Below the pieces are notes generated by a model. That model was not told the DNA's origin, made no database searches, and was given only the letters and a program-made list of their open reading frames with translations. A stretch of DNA of 64,000 nucleotides from positions 395,890-459,889 of the forward strand of contig JANSXE010000003.1 of the NCBI GenBank assembly GCA_024743195.1. Reading direction: 5' to 3'. This stretch comes from Alphaproteobacteria bacterium. GTDB lineage: Bacteria; Pseudomonadota; Alphaproteobacteria; UBA8366; Aestuariispiraceae. The stretch's first letter is position 1. Each line of letters opens with the position of its first letter. The translations under genes were made by a program, and so were the position numbers. Positions 17,961 through 26,577 of the stretch are shown here, piece by piece.

Positions 17961-19406
17961 TCAGCGCTTGTGTCCGGTGTGCAGCTTCCCTTCGAGATAA
18001 ATCGAATAGCGCGACATCCCGAAGCAGAAGACGAAATAGACCAGCGCGATGAAGAAATAGGCCTCATGCTCGAGCCCGAGCCACTTCGAATCCGTGACCG
18101 AGGATTTCGCGATCAGCAGCAGATCCATCAGTCCGATGATGCTGACCAGCGAGGTGTCCTTGAACAGCCCGATGAAGGTGGAGACGATGCCCGGAATGAC
18201 GATCTTCAGCGCCTGCGGCAGGACGATCAGCCGCATCTTCAGGAAGTAGTTGAGACCGAGGGACTCGGCCGCCTCGAACTGCCCCTTCGGGATCGCCTGC
18301 AGCCCGCCGCGCACCACCTCCGCCATATAGGCCGAGGCGAACAGCGACACGCCCACCAGCGCACGGACCACATTGTCGAAATTCACGCCTTCCGGCAGGA
18401 ACAGCGGCAGCATGAACTGCGCCATGAACAGGATGGTGATCAGCGGCACCGCGCGCACCAGTTCGATGAAGCCGATGCAGAGCATCTGGACCGCCGGCAT
18501 GTTGTCGGCCCGCCGCCCGAGCGCGAGAATGATGCCGAGCGGCAGCGACACGCCGATCGCCACCGTCGCCAGGACAAGCGTCAGCATCAGCCCGCCGAAG
18601 GTGTTCGTCGGCTGGATCGTCAGGCCGAAGCCCCAGCTCAGGAAGACGATGACGGCGACGAAATAGGCGACCAGATAGCCGAGGAAGGCCCCCAGCGCGT
18701 CGAGCCGCTTCGACGACCAATAGCCGAAGCCGCCGCCGGCCAGGAACAGGATCGCATAGACGGCGATCCCCAGGCCCGACTGCAGGCTCTCCACATTGAC
18801 CGGGCCGTACAGCAGCGACACCGACACCCAGGGAAAGACGCCGACGATCGCGATCGCGCAGACGCTGCGCGGCGAGCGCAGGAACACGCCGGCCGTGATC
18901 AGTCCGATGAAGGCCAGCAGGCCGATCGTGACCGGGAGGTTGAGGCTCGCCACCTGACCGAGGCCGCCGAACGCCCAGACCGCCCAACCGAGCCCGAAGA
19001 CGCCCGTCACGCCGCCGACGAGCTTCGCCGGGATCTTCTCGAACAACACCGGAACTGCGAACACCAGAAGCATCAAACCGACGAGCGACGGTCGCCAATA
19101 ATTCTCGATGTCGTAGAAGCCGTACCAGAACAGGTTGAGGCGCGCGTCGATGAAACCCCAGCAGGCTCCGGCGCCTTCGAACCGGCAATCCTGGTTCGAG
19201 GTGGCGTCCCAAACCGCCGAGAACAGAACCCAATCGAGCGTCGCCGGCACCATCAGGTAGAAGAGGTAGAGCACGACCAGCGTGCCGATCGAGTTGTACC
19301 AGGTGCTGAAGAAGTTGTGGCGCAGCCAACCGAAGACGCCCACCTCGCTCGCCGGCGGCGGCAGGTCCTCGTGGCGCTCGGTCTTGTTGTAGGCGAGATC
19401 GCTCAT
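17961..19406 (-). CDS. aapM: General L-amino acid ABC transporter, permease AapM
   Basis: Inner-membrane permease of 481 residues, longer than simple HisM-type permeases because of extra N-terminal helices and a periplasmic loop ([25 protein letters not shown]), a feature of AapM. The C-terminal half is the BPD_transp_1 core, with the EAA-type loop [27 protein letters not shown] that contacts AapP. It begins 3 bp after the aapQ stop, indicating tight coupling. Confidence 0.94.
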   Translation of the reverse strand: MSDLAYNKTERHEDLPPPASEVGVFGWLRHNFFSTWYNSIGTLVVLYLFYLMVPATLDWVLFSAVWDATSNQDCRFEGAGACWGFIDARLNLFWYGFYDIENYWRPSLVGLMLLVFAVPVLFEKIPAKLVGGVTGVFGLGWAVWAFGGLGQVASLNLPVTIGLLAFIGLITAGVFLRSPRSVCAIAIVGVFPWVSVSLLYGPVNVESLQSGLGIAVYAILFLAGGGFGYWSSKRLDALGAFLGYLVAYFVAVIVFLSWGFGLTIQPTNTFGGLMLTLVLATVAIGVSLPLGIILALGRRADNMPAVQMLCIGFIELVRAVPLITILFMAQFMLPLFLPEGVNFDNVVRALVGVSLFASAYMAEVVRGGLQAIPKGQFEAAESLGLNYFLKMRLIVLPQALKIVIPGIVSTFIGLFKDTSLVSIIGLMDLLLIAKSSVTDSKWLGLEHEAYFFIALVYFVFCFGMSRYSIYLEGKLHTGHKR

Positions 19407-19409
19407 GGC

Positions 19410-20606
19410 TCAGCGCTCCACCAGCGCGATGCGCTTGTTGTACCAGTTCATGAACAGCGAGATCATGAGCGAGATCGTCAGATAGACCAGCATGGTCAGC
19501 GCGATGATCTCCACCGCGTTGCCCGTCTGGTTCAGCGAGATCCCGGTGAAGACGTTGACCAGATCCGGATAGCCGATCGCGATCGCGAGCGAGGAGTTCT
19601 TGGTCAGGTTCAGATACTGGCTCGTGGTCGGCGGCACGATGACGCGCAGCGCCTGCGGGATGATGATCTTGCGCATGGTCAGGCCGGGCCGGAGGCCGAG
19701 CGCGTAGGCGGCCTCCGTCTGGCCGTGGCTGACCGCCTGGATGCCGGCGCGCACGTTCTCGGCGATGAAGGCGCCGGTGTAGAAGGTGAGCGCGGCCAGC
19801 AACGCCCAGAAGGCCGCCGGCGCCTGTGCGCCGCCCTGGAAGTTGAAGCCCTGCAGCGAGGGAATGTTCCAACTGACCGGAAAGCCCGTGACCACGAGCG
19901 CCAGGAAGGGGACGACGATGAGAACGCCGAGCGACGCCCAGAAGACCGGGAACTGTTGCCCCGTCGCGTCCTGCCGCTTCTTCGCCCATTTCGCCAGCGC
20001 CACGATCCCGCCGATCGACAGGATGATCGCGATCGGGAACAGCACGAAGCCCGATTCGAAGATCGGGCTCGGAAAGGTGAGATAGCGGTCGTTCAGGAAA
20101 ATCACGTCGCCGATGCTGGCGGAGTTGCGCACGTTCGGCAGCAGCAGGAAGACGCCGAAGTACCAGATCAGGATCTGCAGCAGCAGCGGCACGTTGCGCG
20201 TGAACTCGATATAGACCGCGGCGACGAAGGAGATCAGCATATTGCTGCTCAGGCGCAGCACGCCGAAGATAAAGCCGACGATCGTCGACAGGAGGATTCC
20301 GCAGGCGGCGATCAGGATGGTGTTGACGAGGCCGAGCACGAACACGTCGCCGTGGGTGCTGGTGTTCACGTCGAAATTGGTGATGTTGAAGTTGGGGCCC
20401 GTCGGCATGAAGCCGGCGATGTTGCCCATGAAGTCGAAGCCGGGTTCGATCCCCAGCCGGTCCAGGTTCGAAATCGTGTTGTCCACGATGAACCAGACCA
20501 GGGAGAGGAACGCGCTGACCACGACGATCTGGGTGATGATCGCGCGGTTGCGCTGATCGCGCCAGAAACTGGCCTTTGGCGCGGCGTCGGTGACCTCTAC
20601 CGCCAT
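19410..20606 (-). CDS. aapQ: General L-amino acid ABC transporter, permease AapQ
   Basis: Inner-membrane permease of 398 residues that pairs with AapM. The start MAVEVTDAAPKASFWRDQRNR leads into a first helix, then the large periplasmic region (GFDFMGNIAGFMPTGPNFNITNF) typical of AapQ. The C-terminal EAA loop is AYALGLRPGLTMRKIIIPQALRVIVPP. It is separated from the binding-protein gene aapJ by a 355-bp gap containing a strong hairpin, which probably sets a lower level for the membrane genes. Confidence 0.94.
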   Translation of the reverse strand: MAVEVTDAAPKASFWRDQRNRAIITQIVVVSAFLSLVWFIVDNTISNLDRLGIEPGFDFMGNIAGFMPTGPNFNITNFDVNTSTHGDVFVLGLVNTILIAACGILLSTIVGFIFGVLRLSSNMLISFVAAVYIEFTRNVPLLLQILIWYFGVFLLLPNVRNSASIGDVIFLNDRYLTFPSPIFESGFVLFPIAIILSIGGIVALAKWAKKRQDATGQQFPVFWASLGVLIVVPFLALVVTGFPVSWNIPSLQGFNFQGGAQAPAAFWALLAALTFYTGAFIAENVRAGIQAVSHGQTEAAYALGLRPGLTMRKIIIPQALRVIVPPTTSQYLNLTKNSSLAIAIGYPDLVNVFTGISLNQTGNAVEIIALTMLVYLTISLMISLFMNWYNKRIALVER

Positions 20607-20961
20607 TTCATGCTACCCCTTGGATTCCGCTTCCCGGCGTCGATCGGCCCGATGGCCGACGCCGCGGGACAATGCGCGCACGGCCGTCCGCGCGGGCCTC
20701 ACGCTCCCTTGGCTCATCAGCCTCGACTGTCCAGGCGTCCCCTATCGACCGCGTCCCGCGCCCCATGCGGCAGGCGGCCGGCTCCCTGTCATGCGATCGG
20801 CGATGATCCGATCGTCGCGTTTGTTGTCGGCGTCCGCCACAGCGTCCACCGAAACCGGCCGCCTTTCGCCGCGTCTGCGCGCGGCCCGGAAATGCGACCG
20901 GGAAGGCGATTCGAAAAGAGAGGGGCCGCGAAGCCTTTGGGAGGCTTCGCGGCCCGCGCTC
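20607..20961. other. 355-bp gap between aapJ and aapQ
   Basis: No gene seen. The aapJ-proximal end carries the hairpin at 20923-20955; the remainder is GC-rich sequence without other obvious signals and may contain a secondary promoter for aapQMP. Confidence 0.6.
20914..20955 (-). terminator. Attenuator/terminator hairpin after aapJ
   Basis: Arms GGGCCGCGAAGCC (20923-20935) and GGCTTCGCGGCCC (20943-20955) are perfectly complementary over 13 bp with a 7-base loop. On the minus strand the stem is followed by CTCTCTTTTCG, a short T-tract. It starts 7 bp beyond the aapJ stop. In ABC-transport operons such a structure allows higher expression of the binding protein than of the downstream permeases (inference). 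Confidence 0.8.
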
Positions 20962-21975
20962 TCACCGGAACGGAGGCGAGTAGAGAATGCCGCCTTCGTT
21001 GTAGAGGGCGTTCAACCCGCGATCGAGACCGATCGGGGTGTTCGGCCCGATGTGGCGATCGAAGATCTCGCCGTAGTTGCCGACGGCGGTCAGGGCGTTC
21101 AGCGCCCAGTCGGCCTCAAGCCCGAGCATGCCGCCGAGATCGCCCTCGGAGCCGAGGATGCGACGGATCTCCGGATTGTTGGACTCGGTCATGCTGGCCG
21201 CGTTGTCCGCGGTGATGCCGAGCTCCTCGGCCGTGATCAGCGCGTTGAGCGTCCAGCGCGCGATGTCGCCCCACTGGTTGTCGCCATGCCGCACGAGCGG
21301 GCCCAGCGGCTCCTTGGAGATGATCTCCGGCAGGACCATGTGGGCGTCCGGATCCTGCAGCACCGCACGCTGCGCGGCGAGGCCGGACCGGTCCGTCGTA
21401 TAGACGTCGCAGGCGCCCTGGTCGTAGTTCTGACGCGCCTCGGCGGAGTCCTCGACCACGACAGGCGTGAAGGACATGTCGTTGGCGCGGAAGAAGTCCG
21501 CGAGGTTCAACTCGGTCGTCGTGCCGGTCTGGATGCAGACCGACGCGCCGTCCAGCTGCTTCGCGGAGGTCACGCCCAGATCCTTGCGGATCATGAAGCC
21601 CTGGCCGTCATAGTAGTTCACGCCCACGAACTCGAAGCCGAGATCGACGTCGCGCGAAAGCGTCCAGGTGGTGTTGCGGGCCAGCACGTCGACCTCGCCG
21701 GACTGCAGCGCGGTGAAGCGCGTCTTGCCCGTGGTGGGCGTGTACTTGACCTTGTCCGGATCGCCGAAGACCGCCGCCGACATGGCGCGGCAGAAATCGA
21801 CGTCGAAACCGGTCCAGTTGCCCTGATCGTCGGGGGCCGCGAAGCCCGCAAGACCCGTGGTCACGCCGCAGTCGATGTAGCCCTTAGCCTTGACGTCGTC
21901 GAGCGTGGCCGCATTCGCGACCGAGGCGCCGAACGCCAAAGCCGCACCGGCGGCCATCAGCGTTTTAAGTTTCAT
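20962..21975 (-). CDS. aapJ: General L-amino acid ABC transporter, periplasmic binding protein
   Basis: Periplasmic receptor of 337 residues. The signal peptide MKLKTLMAAGAALAFGASVANA is cleaved before ATLDDVKA. The mature start KGYIDCGVTTGLAGFAAPDDQGNW and the later DVYTTDRSGLAAQRA and EPLGPLVRHGDNQW segments are highly characteristic of AapJ. It takes up a wide range of L-amino acids and, by analogy, could also affect compatible-solute supply (glutamate, aspartate). An AGGGG ribosome site precedes the ATG at 21975. It is the first gene of the aapJQMP unit. Confidence 0.96.
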   Translation of the reverse strand: MKLKTLMAAGAALAFGASVANAATLDDVKAKGYIDCGVTTGLAGFAAPDDQGNWTGFDVDFCRAMSAAVFGDPDKVKYTPTTGKTRFTALQSGEVDVLARNTTWTLSRDVDLGFEFVGVNYYDGQGFMIRKDLGVTSAKQLDGASVCIQTGTTTELNLADFFRANDMSFTPVVVEDSAEARQNYDQGACDVYTTDRSGLAAQRAVLQDPDAHMVLPEIISKEPLGPLVRHGDNQWGDIARWTLNALITAEELGITADNAASMTESNNPEIRRILGSEGDLGGMLGLEADWALNALTAVGNYGEIFDRHIGPNTPIGLDRGLNALYNEGGILYSPPFR

Positions 21976-22480
21976 GCTGTTGTTACCCCTATGCTTCAGT
22001 CTGCGCCGGCCATCGGTTCCGACGGGACGCCGGAAACGACGGTCCTGGCCCTGTTTACCCTATGCCGGCGGTGCGCGTTCGAGCCGGCGGAAACCGCCGG
22101 TCGAGCATGCCCCACACGACTCGTGCGGGACTCAATAGGGGGTCTTCGCCCGAATGATGGTGCACATGAAGTCCCCGTGAAGCCCCTTCGATCCGCTGTC
22201 CGCCGGCCTTGTCGGTCGTTCGGCTTCCACCCCGCCCCGTGAGGGGTTGCGAAACCCGATAACGCCCCCGGCCGGTCGCCGCGGATCGGTTATGCGCATA
22301 GACTGGCAGGACTCTTCGGCCCATTCCAGTCTTTTATTCACGCTCCGTGACGGTTCGGAAGAACCGAAACGCCGGGCGCCGGAGCGCCGCAACGAGATTG
22401 CGCACGCCCCCCCGCATTGGGTACCCTCCCTCCCGGCGCTCGAAATCGGCGCAACGTCGAGCGGGGGAGGGAGACGGCGT
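21976..22480. other. 505-bp divergent promoter region between aapJ and a hypothetical gene
   Basis: No gene supported. It contains a compact hairpin CCGGCGG-AAA-CCGCCGG (22084-22100) in the presumed aapJ leader, a lone TGGTGCA half-site (22158-22164) and CGGTTC-GGAA-GAACCG near 22352. I could not identify a credible sigma-54 -24/-12 promoter. Promoters for both flanking genes must lie here. Confidence 0.6.
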
Positions 22481-22873
22481 ATGTCAGGCGAGACTTCAGG
22501 GGCGCCCAACGCCCTACCGGCGGGCGCGCGAGACGATTTGATCGACGATATGGCGCTGCCGTTTCTCGACATCGCCGAGAAGCTGGAGGCGTGCCGCCTC
22601 AACGGAGCCGATCCGGAAACCTGGAAGGCGATCCTGGAGACCAACCTGTTTCTCTGGCGCTTCATCTCGCACTTCCTGCCCAAGCATTTCGACGCCGCGG
22701 TGACCGAAGAGACGCGCGAATTGCTGCGCCGGATCAGCGATTTCATGGTGAAGGTCAGCGTCGCGTTGGAGGAGGGGCCGGAGCGGGACCCGCACCTGAT
22801 CCGCAAGGTCGTGCATCTCAATCTGAACATGTGCGATCAGATTCTCGCAATCCGTTCGGATTTGCAGACCTGA
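22481..22873 (+). CDS. Hypothetical protein, helical, 130 aa
   Basis: Not recognised with confidence. An intact frame starts at the ATG 22481 behind a GGGGGAGGGAG ribosome site. The protein is predicted mainly helical: FLDIAEKLEACRLNGADPETWKAILETNLFLWRFISHFLP, then EETRELLRRISDFMVKVSVALEEGPE and HLNLNMCDQILAIRSDL. The TNLFLWRFI stretch vaguely recalls the flagellar regulator FlaF, but no flagellar genes are nearby and the similarity is weak. Its 3' end overlaps the convergent oxygenase gene by 56 bp. Confidence 0.55.
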   Translation: MSGETSGAPNALPAGARDDLIDDMALPFLDIAEKLEACRLNGADPETWKAILETNLFLWRFISHFLPKHFDAAVTEETRELLRRISDFMVKVSVALEEGPERDPHLIRKVVHLNLNMCDQILAIRSDLQT

Positions 22874-23729
22874 CGCCCGCGGCGCGCGGCGGAAGCGGCG
22901 CCCCGTCGCGGCAATGCTCGAACCAATGATAGGCGATGCGCGGCGCGCGGCCGTCCGGGTCGGGCGCGCCGCGCCCGGCGTCGAGTTCGCCGACATCGAC
23001 GGTGCGGCCTTCGATGTTGAAGCGGCTGCGGCCCGTGCGGTTGACCGCGCTGGCGTGCAGATGGGCGGCCGAGAAGGCGACCAGATCCCCCGGGTCGGGC
23101 AGCAGCGCCGCCGGAGCTCCCCATTCCTCCGGCCGGCTGGCGGTCGGCAGCAAGGGCAGGGCGGCGGCGCGGCCCGCGGCGCGCTCCCGGCGCAACGCCT
23201 CCAGGTCCCAGCCGGCGCTGTCGTTCTCGACCGGCCTGTTCCAGGCGTCGGGATAAATCAGCAGCGTGCGTCCGGCGTCCAGCGGATAGACCGGCGCCCA
23301 CCAGTTGATCTGTTGCGGCAGCATCGAGCCCCAACTGTCGCGATGCGCCGGCAGATTGAGGATGCGTCGGCTGTGGTGCGTCGCGCCGGGCGGATTGACC
23401 CGGACGCGCAGACGGTCCCAATAGGTGCGCTCCAACACGCAGCCGCAGGCTTCCAACGCCCGGCGCCACAGCGCCATCGCCGCCGGATCGTCATGGTAGG
23501 CGCGGCGAAGATCGGCCGCGCGGCCCACGAAGACGTCGCGGTCCAGACGCTCGGTGATCCGCTCCGGGCTCTCGGCTTCGGGAAAGGCGGCGCGGAGGCG
23601 GCGGTCCGCGTCTTCGGCCAACGCGCGGACCGGGGCGAGTCCCCGGAAGATCAGCACCTCGCCCGCAAAGAGCCGCGCCTGCAGCGCTTCAGGCTTCAAC
23701 CCACGCGTCAGATCGACGAACGCCGTCAC
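22818..23729 (-). CDS. Putative Fe(II)/2-oxoglutarate-dependent (phytanoyl-CoA-type) dioxygenase
   Basis: 303 residues from a GTG at 23727-23729 with GGGAGG upstream (a TTG at 23759 is an alternative). LPAHRDSWGSM gives the HxD metal pair and HLHASAVNRTGRSRFNIEGR the distal His and 2OG-binding Arg, the pattern of the double-stranded beta-helix oxygenases. The substrate is unknown. The last about 18 residues are read antisense to the end of the preceding gene and may be incidental. Not ectoine hydroxylase: the EctD signature is absent and the gene is 4 kb from the ect operon. Confidence 0.65.
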   Translation of the reverse strand: MTAFVDLTRGLKPEALQARLFAGEVLIFRGLAPVRALAEDADRRLRAAFPEAESPERITERLDRDVFVGRAADLRRAYHDDPAAMALWRRALEACGCVLERTYWDRLRVRVNPPGATHHSRRILNLPAHRDSWGSMLPQQINWWAPVYPLDAGRTLLIYPDAWNRPVENDSAGWDLEALRRERAAGRAAALPLLPTASRPEEWGAPAALLPDPGDLVAFSAAHLHASAVNRTGRSRFNIEGRTVDVGELDAGRGAPDPDGRAPRIAYHWFEHCRDGAPLPPRAAGVRSANPNGLRESDRTCSD

Positions 23730-23818
23730 CTTCGCTAAACCTCCCGGATCGCCCGTCAATGACGGGCGTCCGTCTCATACTCATCCGTCGCATACTCAAG
23801 GGGAGCCGCGTATCGGCC

Positions 23819-24460
23819 ATGTTCTACCGCACTGAAGACGATCATGGGCTCAGGCACAATCCGTTCAACGCGATCATCGTGCCCCGCCCGATCGGCTGGA
23901 TATCGAGCTGTGACGCCGAGGGCCGCGTCAACCTGGCGCCCTACAGCTTCTTCAACGGGGTCGCCTACCATCCGCCGCAGATCATGTACGCCTCGACCGG
24001 GGACGCCGACCGCGGCGACGGCTTGAAGGATTCCATCGCCAACATCCGGGAGACGGGGGAGTTCGCGGTCAATCTCGTGTCCTACGACTTGCGCGAGGCG
24101 ATGAACCGGACGGCCGTTCCCGCCCCGCGCGGGGTCGACGAGTTCGAGGTCGCCGGCCTGACCAAGGCGCCCTGCGAGACGATCGGCGCGCCGCGCGTGG
24201 CGGAAAGCCCGGTGACCTTGGAATGTCGGCTCGTGCAGATCGTCGATCTGCCCTCCACCAATCCCGCGACCCCGAACCGGGCCGTCTTCGGCCATGTGAC
24301 GGCGATCCACATCGCCGATGCGGTGCTCGTCGACGGGGTGGTCGATATCGGCAAGCTCGCGCCGATTTCGCGCCTCGGCTATCGGGACTACGCGCGGGTC
24401 GGGGAGGTCTTCTCCATGACGCGGCCGACCTGGCCGCTCGCCGAGAGCGACGGCCGCTGA
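23819..24460 (+). CDS. Flavin reductase-like domain protein (FMN-binding)
   Basis: 213 residues from the ATG at 23819. FNAIIVPRPIGWISSCDAEGRVNLAPYSFFNGVAYHPPQIMYAS is the hallmark of the flavin reductase/FMN-binding split-barrel family (the conserved RPIGWIS and NLAPYSFFN motifs), followed by DIGKLAPISRLGYRDYARV at the C-terminus. Members reduce flavins for two-component monooxygenases or are of unknown use. It is divergent from the oxygenase gene (89-bp gap), but no monooxygenase partner is visible. Confidence 0.85.
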   Translation: MFYRTEDDHGLRHNPFNAIIVPRPIGWISSCDAEGRVNLAPYSFFNGVAYHPPQIMYASTGDADRGDGLKDSIANIRETGEFAVNLVSYDLREAMNRTAVPAPRGVDEFEVAGLTKAPCETIGAPRVAESPVTLECRLVQIVDLPSTNPATPNRAVFGHVTAIHIADAVLVDGVVDIGKLAPISRLGYRDYARVGEVFSMTRPTWPLAESDGR

Positions 24461-24523
24461 TTGCCCGTTCAGCAAAGCGGGACACACTTTTGGGCGCATT
24501 TTTCGGGTTGCGCAGGCGTTTCC

Positions 24524-24537
24524 CCCTCAATTGAGGG
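24524..24537. promoter_or_regulatory. Perfect 14-bp palindrome upstream of the XRE gene
   Basis: CCCTCAATTGAGGG is an exact palindrome, 119 bp before the ATG of the XRE-type regulator, within a locally T-rich stretch. Such palindromes are typical of dimeric regulator sites; autoregulation is an inference. Confidence 0.4.
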
Positions 24538-24656
24538 TGTTTGCGACGCGGAACCGGGTGCATTTAGCGCCCGGTTGTCGGGCGACGATTGGGCCGTCCG
24601 AACCGAGAGCGGCGCGCCCTGGGTGCGCCGCCGCACACAAAGAAGGAGGACTTAAG

Positions 24657-25016
24657 ATGCCCCATCCCGTGGACAAGGCCGTGGGCGCGCGCGTGCGCGA
24701 GCTGCGGATCCGCGCCGGCGTCAGCCAGGTCGAGCTGGGCAATGCGCTGGGCGTGTCGTTCCAACAGATCCAGAAGTACGAGAAGGGTTCGAACCGCATG
24801 GGCGCGTCCCGTCTGGTTCAGGTGTCCAACGCGCTCAACGTGCCGGTCGAATCGCTGTTCGACGGCGTCAACGGCGTCGAGGGCGCGGCGCCCGACCATG
24901 CGGCGCTCGACACCGAGGCCTCGAAGATCGCGCGCGACTGGGCGCGCATCGGGGACCGGAACACGCGCGACACGCTGCGCGCGGTGCTCCAGTCGCTGGC
25001 CCGCGCGACGGGTTGA
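24657..25016 (+). CDS. XRE-family helix-turn-helix regulator
   Basis: 119 residues starting at the ATG 24657, with an excellent AAGGAGGA ribosome site. The HTH is clear: VRELRIRAGVSQVELGNALG, SFQQIQKYEKGSNRMGASRL, and LVQVSNALNVPVESLFDG. The C-terminal part (ASKIARDWARIGDRNTRDTLRAVLQSL) is a short helical domain seen in many alphaproteobacterial SinR/XRE-type proteins. It is monocistronic, ending before a strong terminator at 25073. Target genes are unknown. Confidence 0.88.
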   Translation: MPHPVDKAVGARVRELRIRAGVSQVELGNALGVSFQQIQKYEKGSNRMGASRLVQVSNALNVPVESLFDGVNGVEGAAPDHAALDTEASKIARDWARIGDRNTRDTLRAVLQSLARATG

Positions 25017-25072
25017 CCCGCGGCGTTCCTGAGGCGGCCGGACCCGTTCGGCCCATCCTCGGGTCAGAAAAT

Positions 25073-25117
25073 CCCCGGACCGGCGCGCTGTCAGCCGTCG
25101 GCCCGGGGCTTTTCTTT
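25073..25117 (+). terminator. Rho-independent terminator after the XRE gene
   Basis: Stem CCCCGGACCGGCG (25073-25085) pairs with CGTCGGCCCGGGG (25096-25108), with one mismatch and one G-U pair in 13 positions, followed by CTTTTCTTT. Located 57 bp after the XRE stop. Confidence 0.8.
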
Positions 25118-25251
25118 GGCGGATTGAAATGTGGCGGTTTCGCGGAGTCCGCTCCGGGCCCCTTGAACCGCCCCTGTCCCTTCTCACCTCCCGGTGAACC
25201 CTGACGCCCTCGGCCCTGCGCCGTCGGCGCAAGCTTTCACAAGGAGGTTCC

Positions 25252-25728
25252 ATGACCCCGTTCCGTCTGACGATGCGCTCCGGCGTCGCCGCGCTCGCCC
25301 TCGCCGCCGCGCTCGGGCTCGCCCCGGCGGCGACCGTCGCCCAAGAAGAGGGAGACGCTCCCGCAATGGCGGACGTTGTCGAGAACAGTTGGGCGGAAAT
25401 AGAGGGCTTTACCGCCGCCCAGAGCGAGGCTGCGGAGCGTCGCGCGGAAATGCTGCTCGAGGACATGGACGCCGCCTTGGCGCGCCTGAAGGCCCGCGCC
25501 GACGCCTCGGCCGCGGAGGCGGGCGAGAGCGCCCGCGAGAACTGGGACGCCGCGATCGAGCGGCTGGGCGTCCTGCGCCAGGCCGCGGCCGAGCAGTCGG
25601 ACGCCCTCGGCGACGCGTCCGGCGACGCCTGGTCGGAGACGAAGCAGGGCTTTCGCCACGCGGCGAGCGCCTTCGCCAACGCCTTCGATGCGGCGCAGGA
25701 CGAGGTGACGGAGGACGACGGCCGCTAA
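25252..25728 (+). CDS. Secreted alanine-rich helical (coiled-coil) protein, unknown function
   Basis: 158 residues. An AAGGAGG site precedes the ATG. The signal peptide (RSGVAALALAAALGLAPAATVAQ) is followed by a low-complexity, Ala/Glu-rich helix with heptad-like spacing (RRAEMLLEDMDAALARLKARADASAAEAGESARENWDAAIERLGVL). No Cys, no enzymatic motif. Such periplasmic coiled-coil proteins resemble apolipoprotein-like stress proteins, but I cannot assign a function. Its stop overlaps the convergent hydrolase gene by 4 bp. Confidence 0.7.
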   Translation: MTPFRLTMRSGVAALALAAALGLAPAATVAQEEGDAPAMADVVENSWAEIEGFTAAQSEAAERRAEMLLEDMDAALARLKARADASAAEAGESARENWDAAIERLGVLRQAAAEQSDALGDASGDAWSETKQGFRHAASAFANAFDAAQDEVTEDDGR

Positions 25729-26432
25729 AGCCCGCCGAGCGCCTGATCGGAGACGAAGGGGTTGCTGCGGCGCTCCTGACCGAAGGTCGACATCGGTCCA
25801 TGGCCCGGGATGAAGGCGGTGTCGTCGCCCAACGGCCAAAGCTTCTCCGTGATCGAGCGGATCAGCTCTTCATGATTTCCGCGCGGGAAGTCCGTCCGCC
25901 CGATCGAGCCCTGGAACAGCACGTCGCCGACGACCGCCAACTGCGCGTCCGGGCTGTGAAACACCACATGGCCCGGCGTGTGCCCGGGGCAGTGGAAAAC
26001 GTCCAGCGCCACCTCGCCGATCGTCACCTGATCGCCGTCTTCGAGCCAGCGATCCGGCGTGACGGGCCGCGCGCCCGCCCCGGCGCCGAAGCGGCGGGCC
26101 TGATCCTCCATCGCGGAGAGCCAGAAGACCTCCTCCTCCTGCGGACCTTCGATCGGGACGCCCAGGCGCTCCTTCAGATCCATCGCGCCGCCGGCGTGAT
26201 CCAGATGGCCGTGGGTGAGCAGGATCTTCTCCACGACGACCCCTTGTCCGTCGCGGGCCTGGGCGATGGCCGCCTCGATCCGCTCCAGATCCCCGCCGGG
26301 ATCGACGACGGCCGCGCGCCCGGTCTTCACGCACCAGAGGATCGAGCAGTTCTGCTGGAACGCCGTGACCGGCACGATCACGCCCTGCAAGGGCGGCGGC
26401 TGATGGGCGTCGGGCGCGGCGGCGTCGGACAT
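25725..26432 (-). CDS. MBL-fold hydrolase, glyoxalase II-like (YcbL type)
   Basis: 235 residues from the ATG at 26430-26432. LLTHGHLDHAGG is the HxHxDH metal motif, FHCPGHTPGH the third His, GDVLFQGSIGRTDFPRG the bridging Asp, and FIPGHGPMST the last His. The compact size without the helical C-terminal domain fits the YcbL/GloB2 class, which hydrolyses S-D-lactoylglutathione or other thioesters. A role in methylglyoxal detoxification is likely, but the substrate is not proven by sequence. Confidence 0.9.
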   Translation of the reverse strand: MSDAAAPDAHQPPPLQGVIVPVTAFQQNCSILWCVKTGRAAVVDPGGDLERIEAAIAQARDGQGVVVEKILLTHGHLDHAGGAMDLKERLGVPIEGPQEEEVFWLSAMEDQARRFGAGAGARPVTPDRWLEDGDQVTIGEVALDVFHCPGHTPGHVVFHSPDAQLAVVGDVLFQGSIGRTDFPRGNHEELIRSITEKLWPLGDDTAFIPGHGPMSTFGQERRSNPFVSDQALGGL

Positions 26433-26577
26433 GGCGCAGGATCCCTCGCAGTGCGATCGGGGCGGAACGGTAGGGCCGGCGCCCGGAAGCCGGACGCGCG
26501 ACGAAGGCGTAGGGCGGCGCGCCGGTCCTGTCAAACCGACGCGGTCAGCGCCGCATCCGCCGATCGGGCGCGCAGCC

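Noticed and set aside
17955..21215. 1086-codon open frame on the plus strand
   Set aside because: Runs antisense across aapM, aapQ and part of aapJ; Asp/Arg/Gln/His-rich shadow typical of high-GC genes.
22158..22164. TGGTGCA, an NtrC half-site upstream of aapJ
   Set aside because: The second half (TGCACCA at the proper spacing) is missing and no sigma-54 promoter was found, so NtrC control of aapJ is not supported by sequence alone.
22818..23729. Ectoine hydroxylase EctD
   Set aside because: It shares only the general Fe/2OG motifs; it is not in the ect operon and lacks the EctD signature region.
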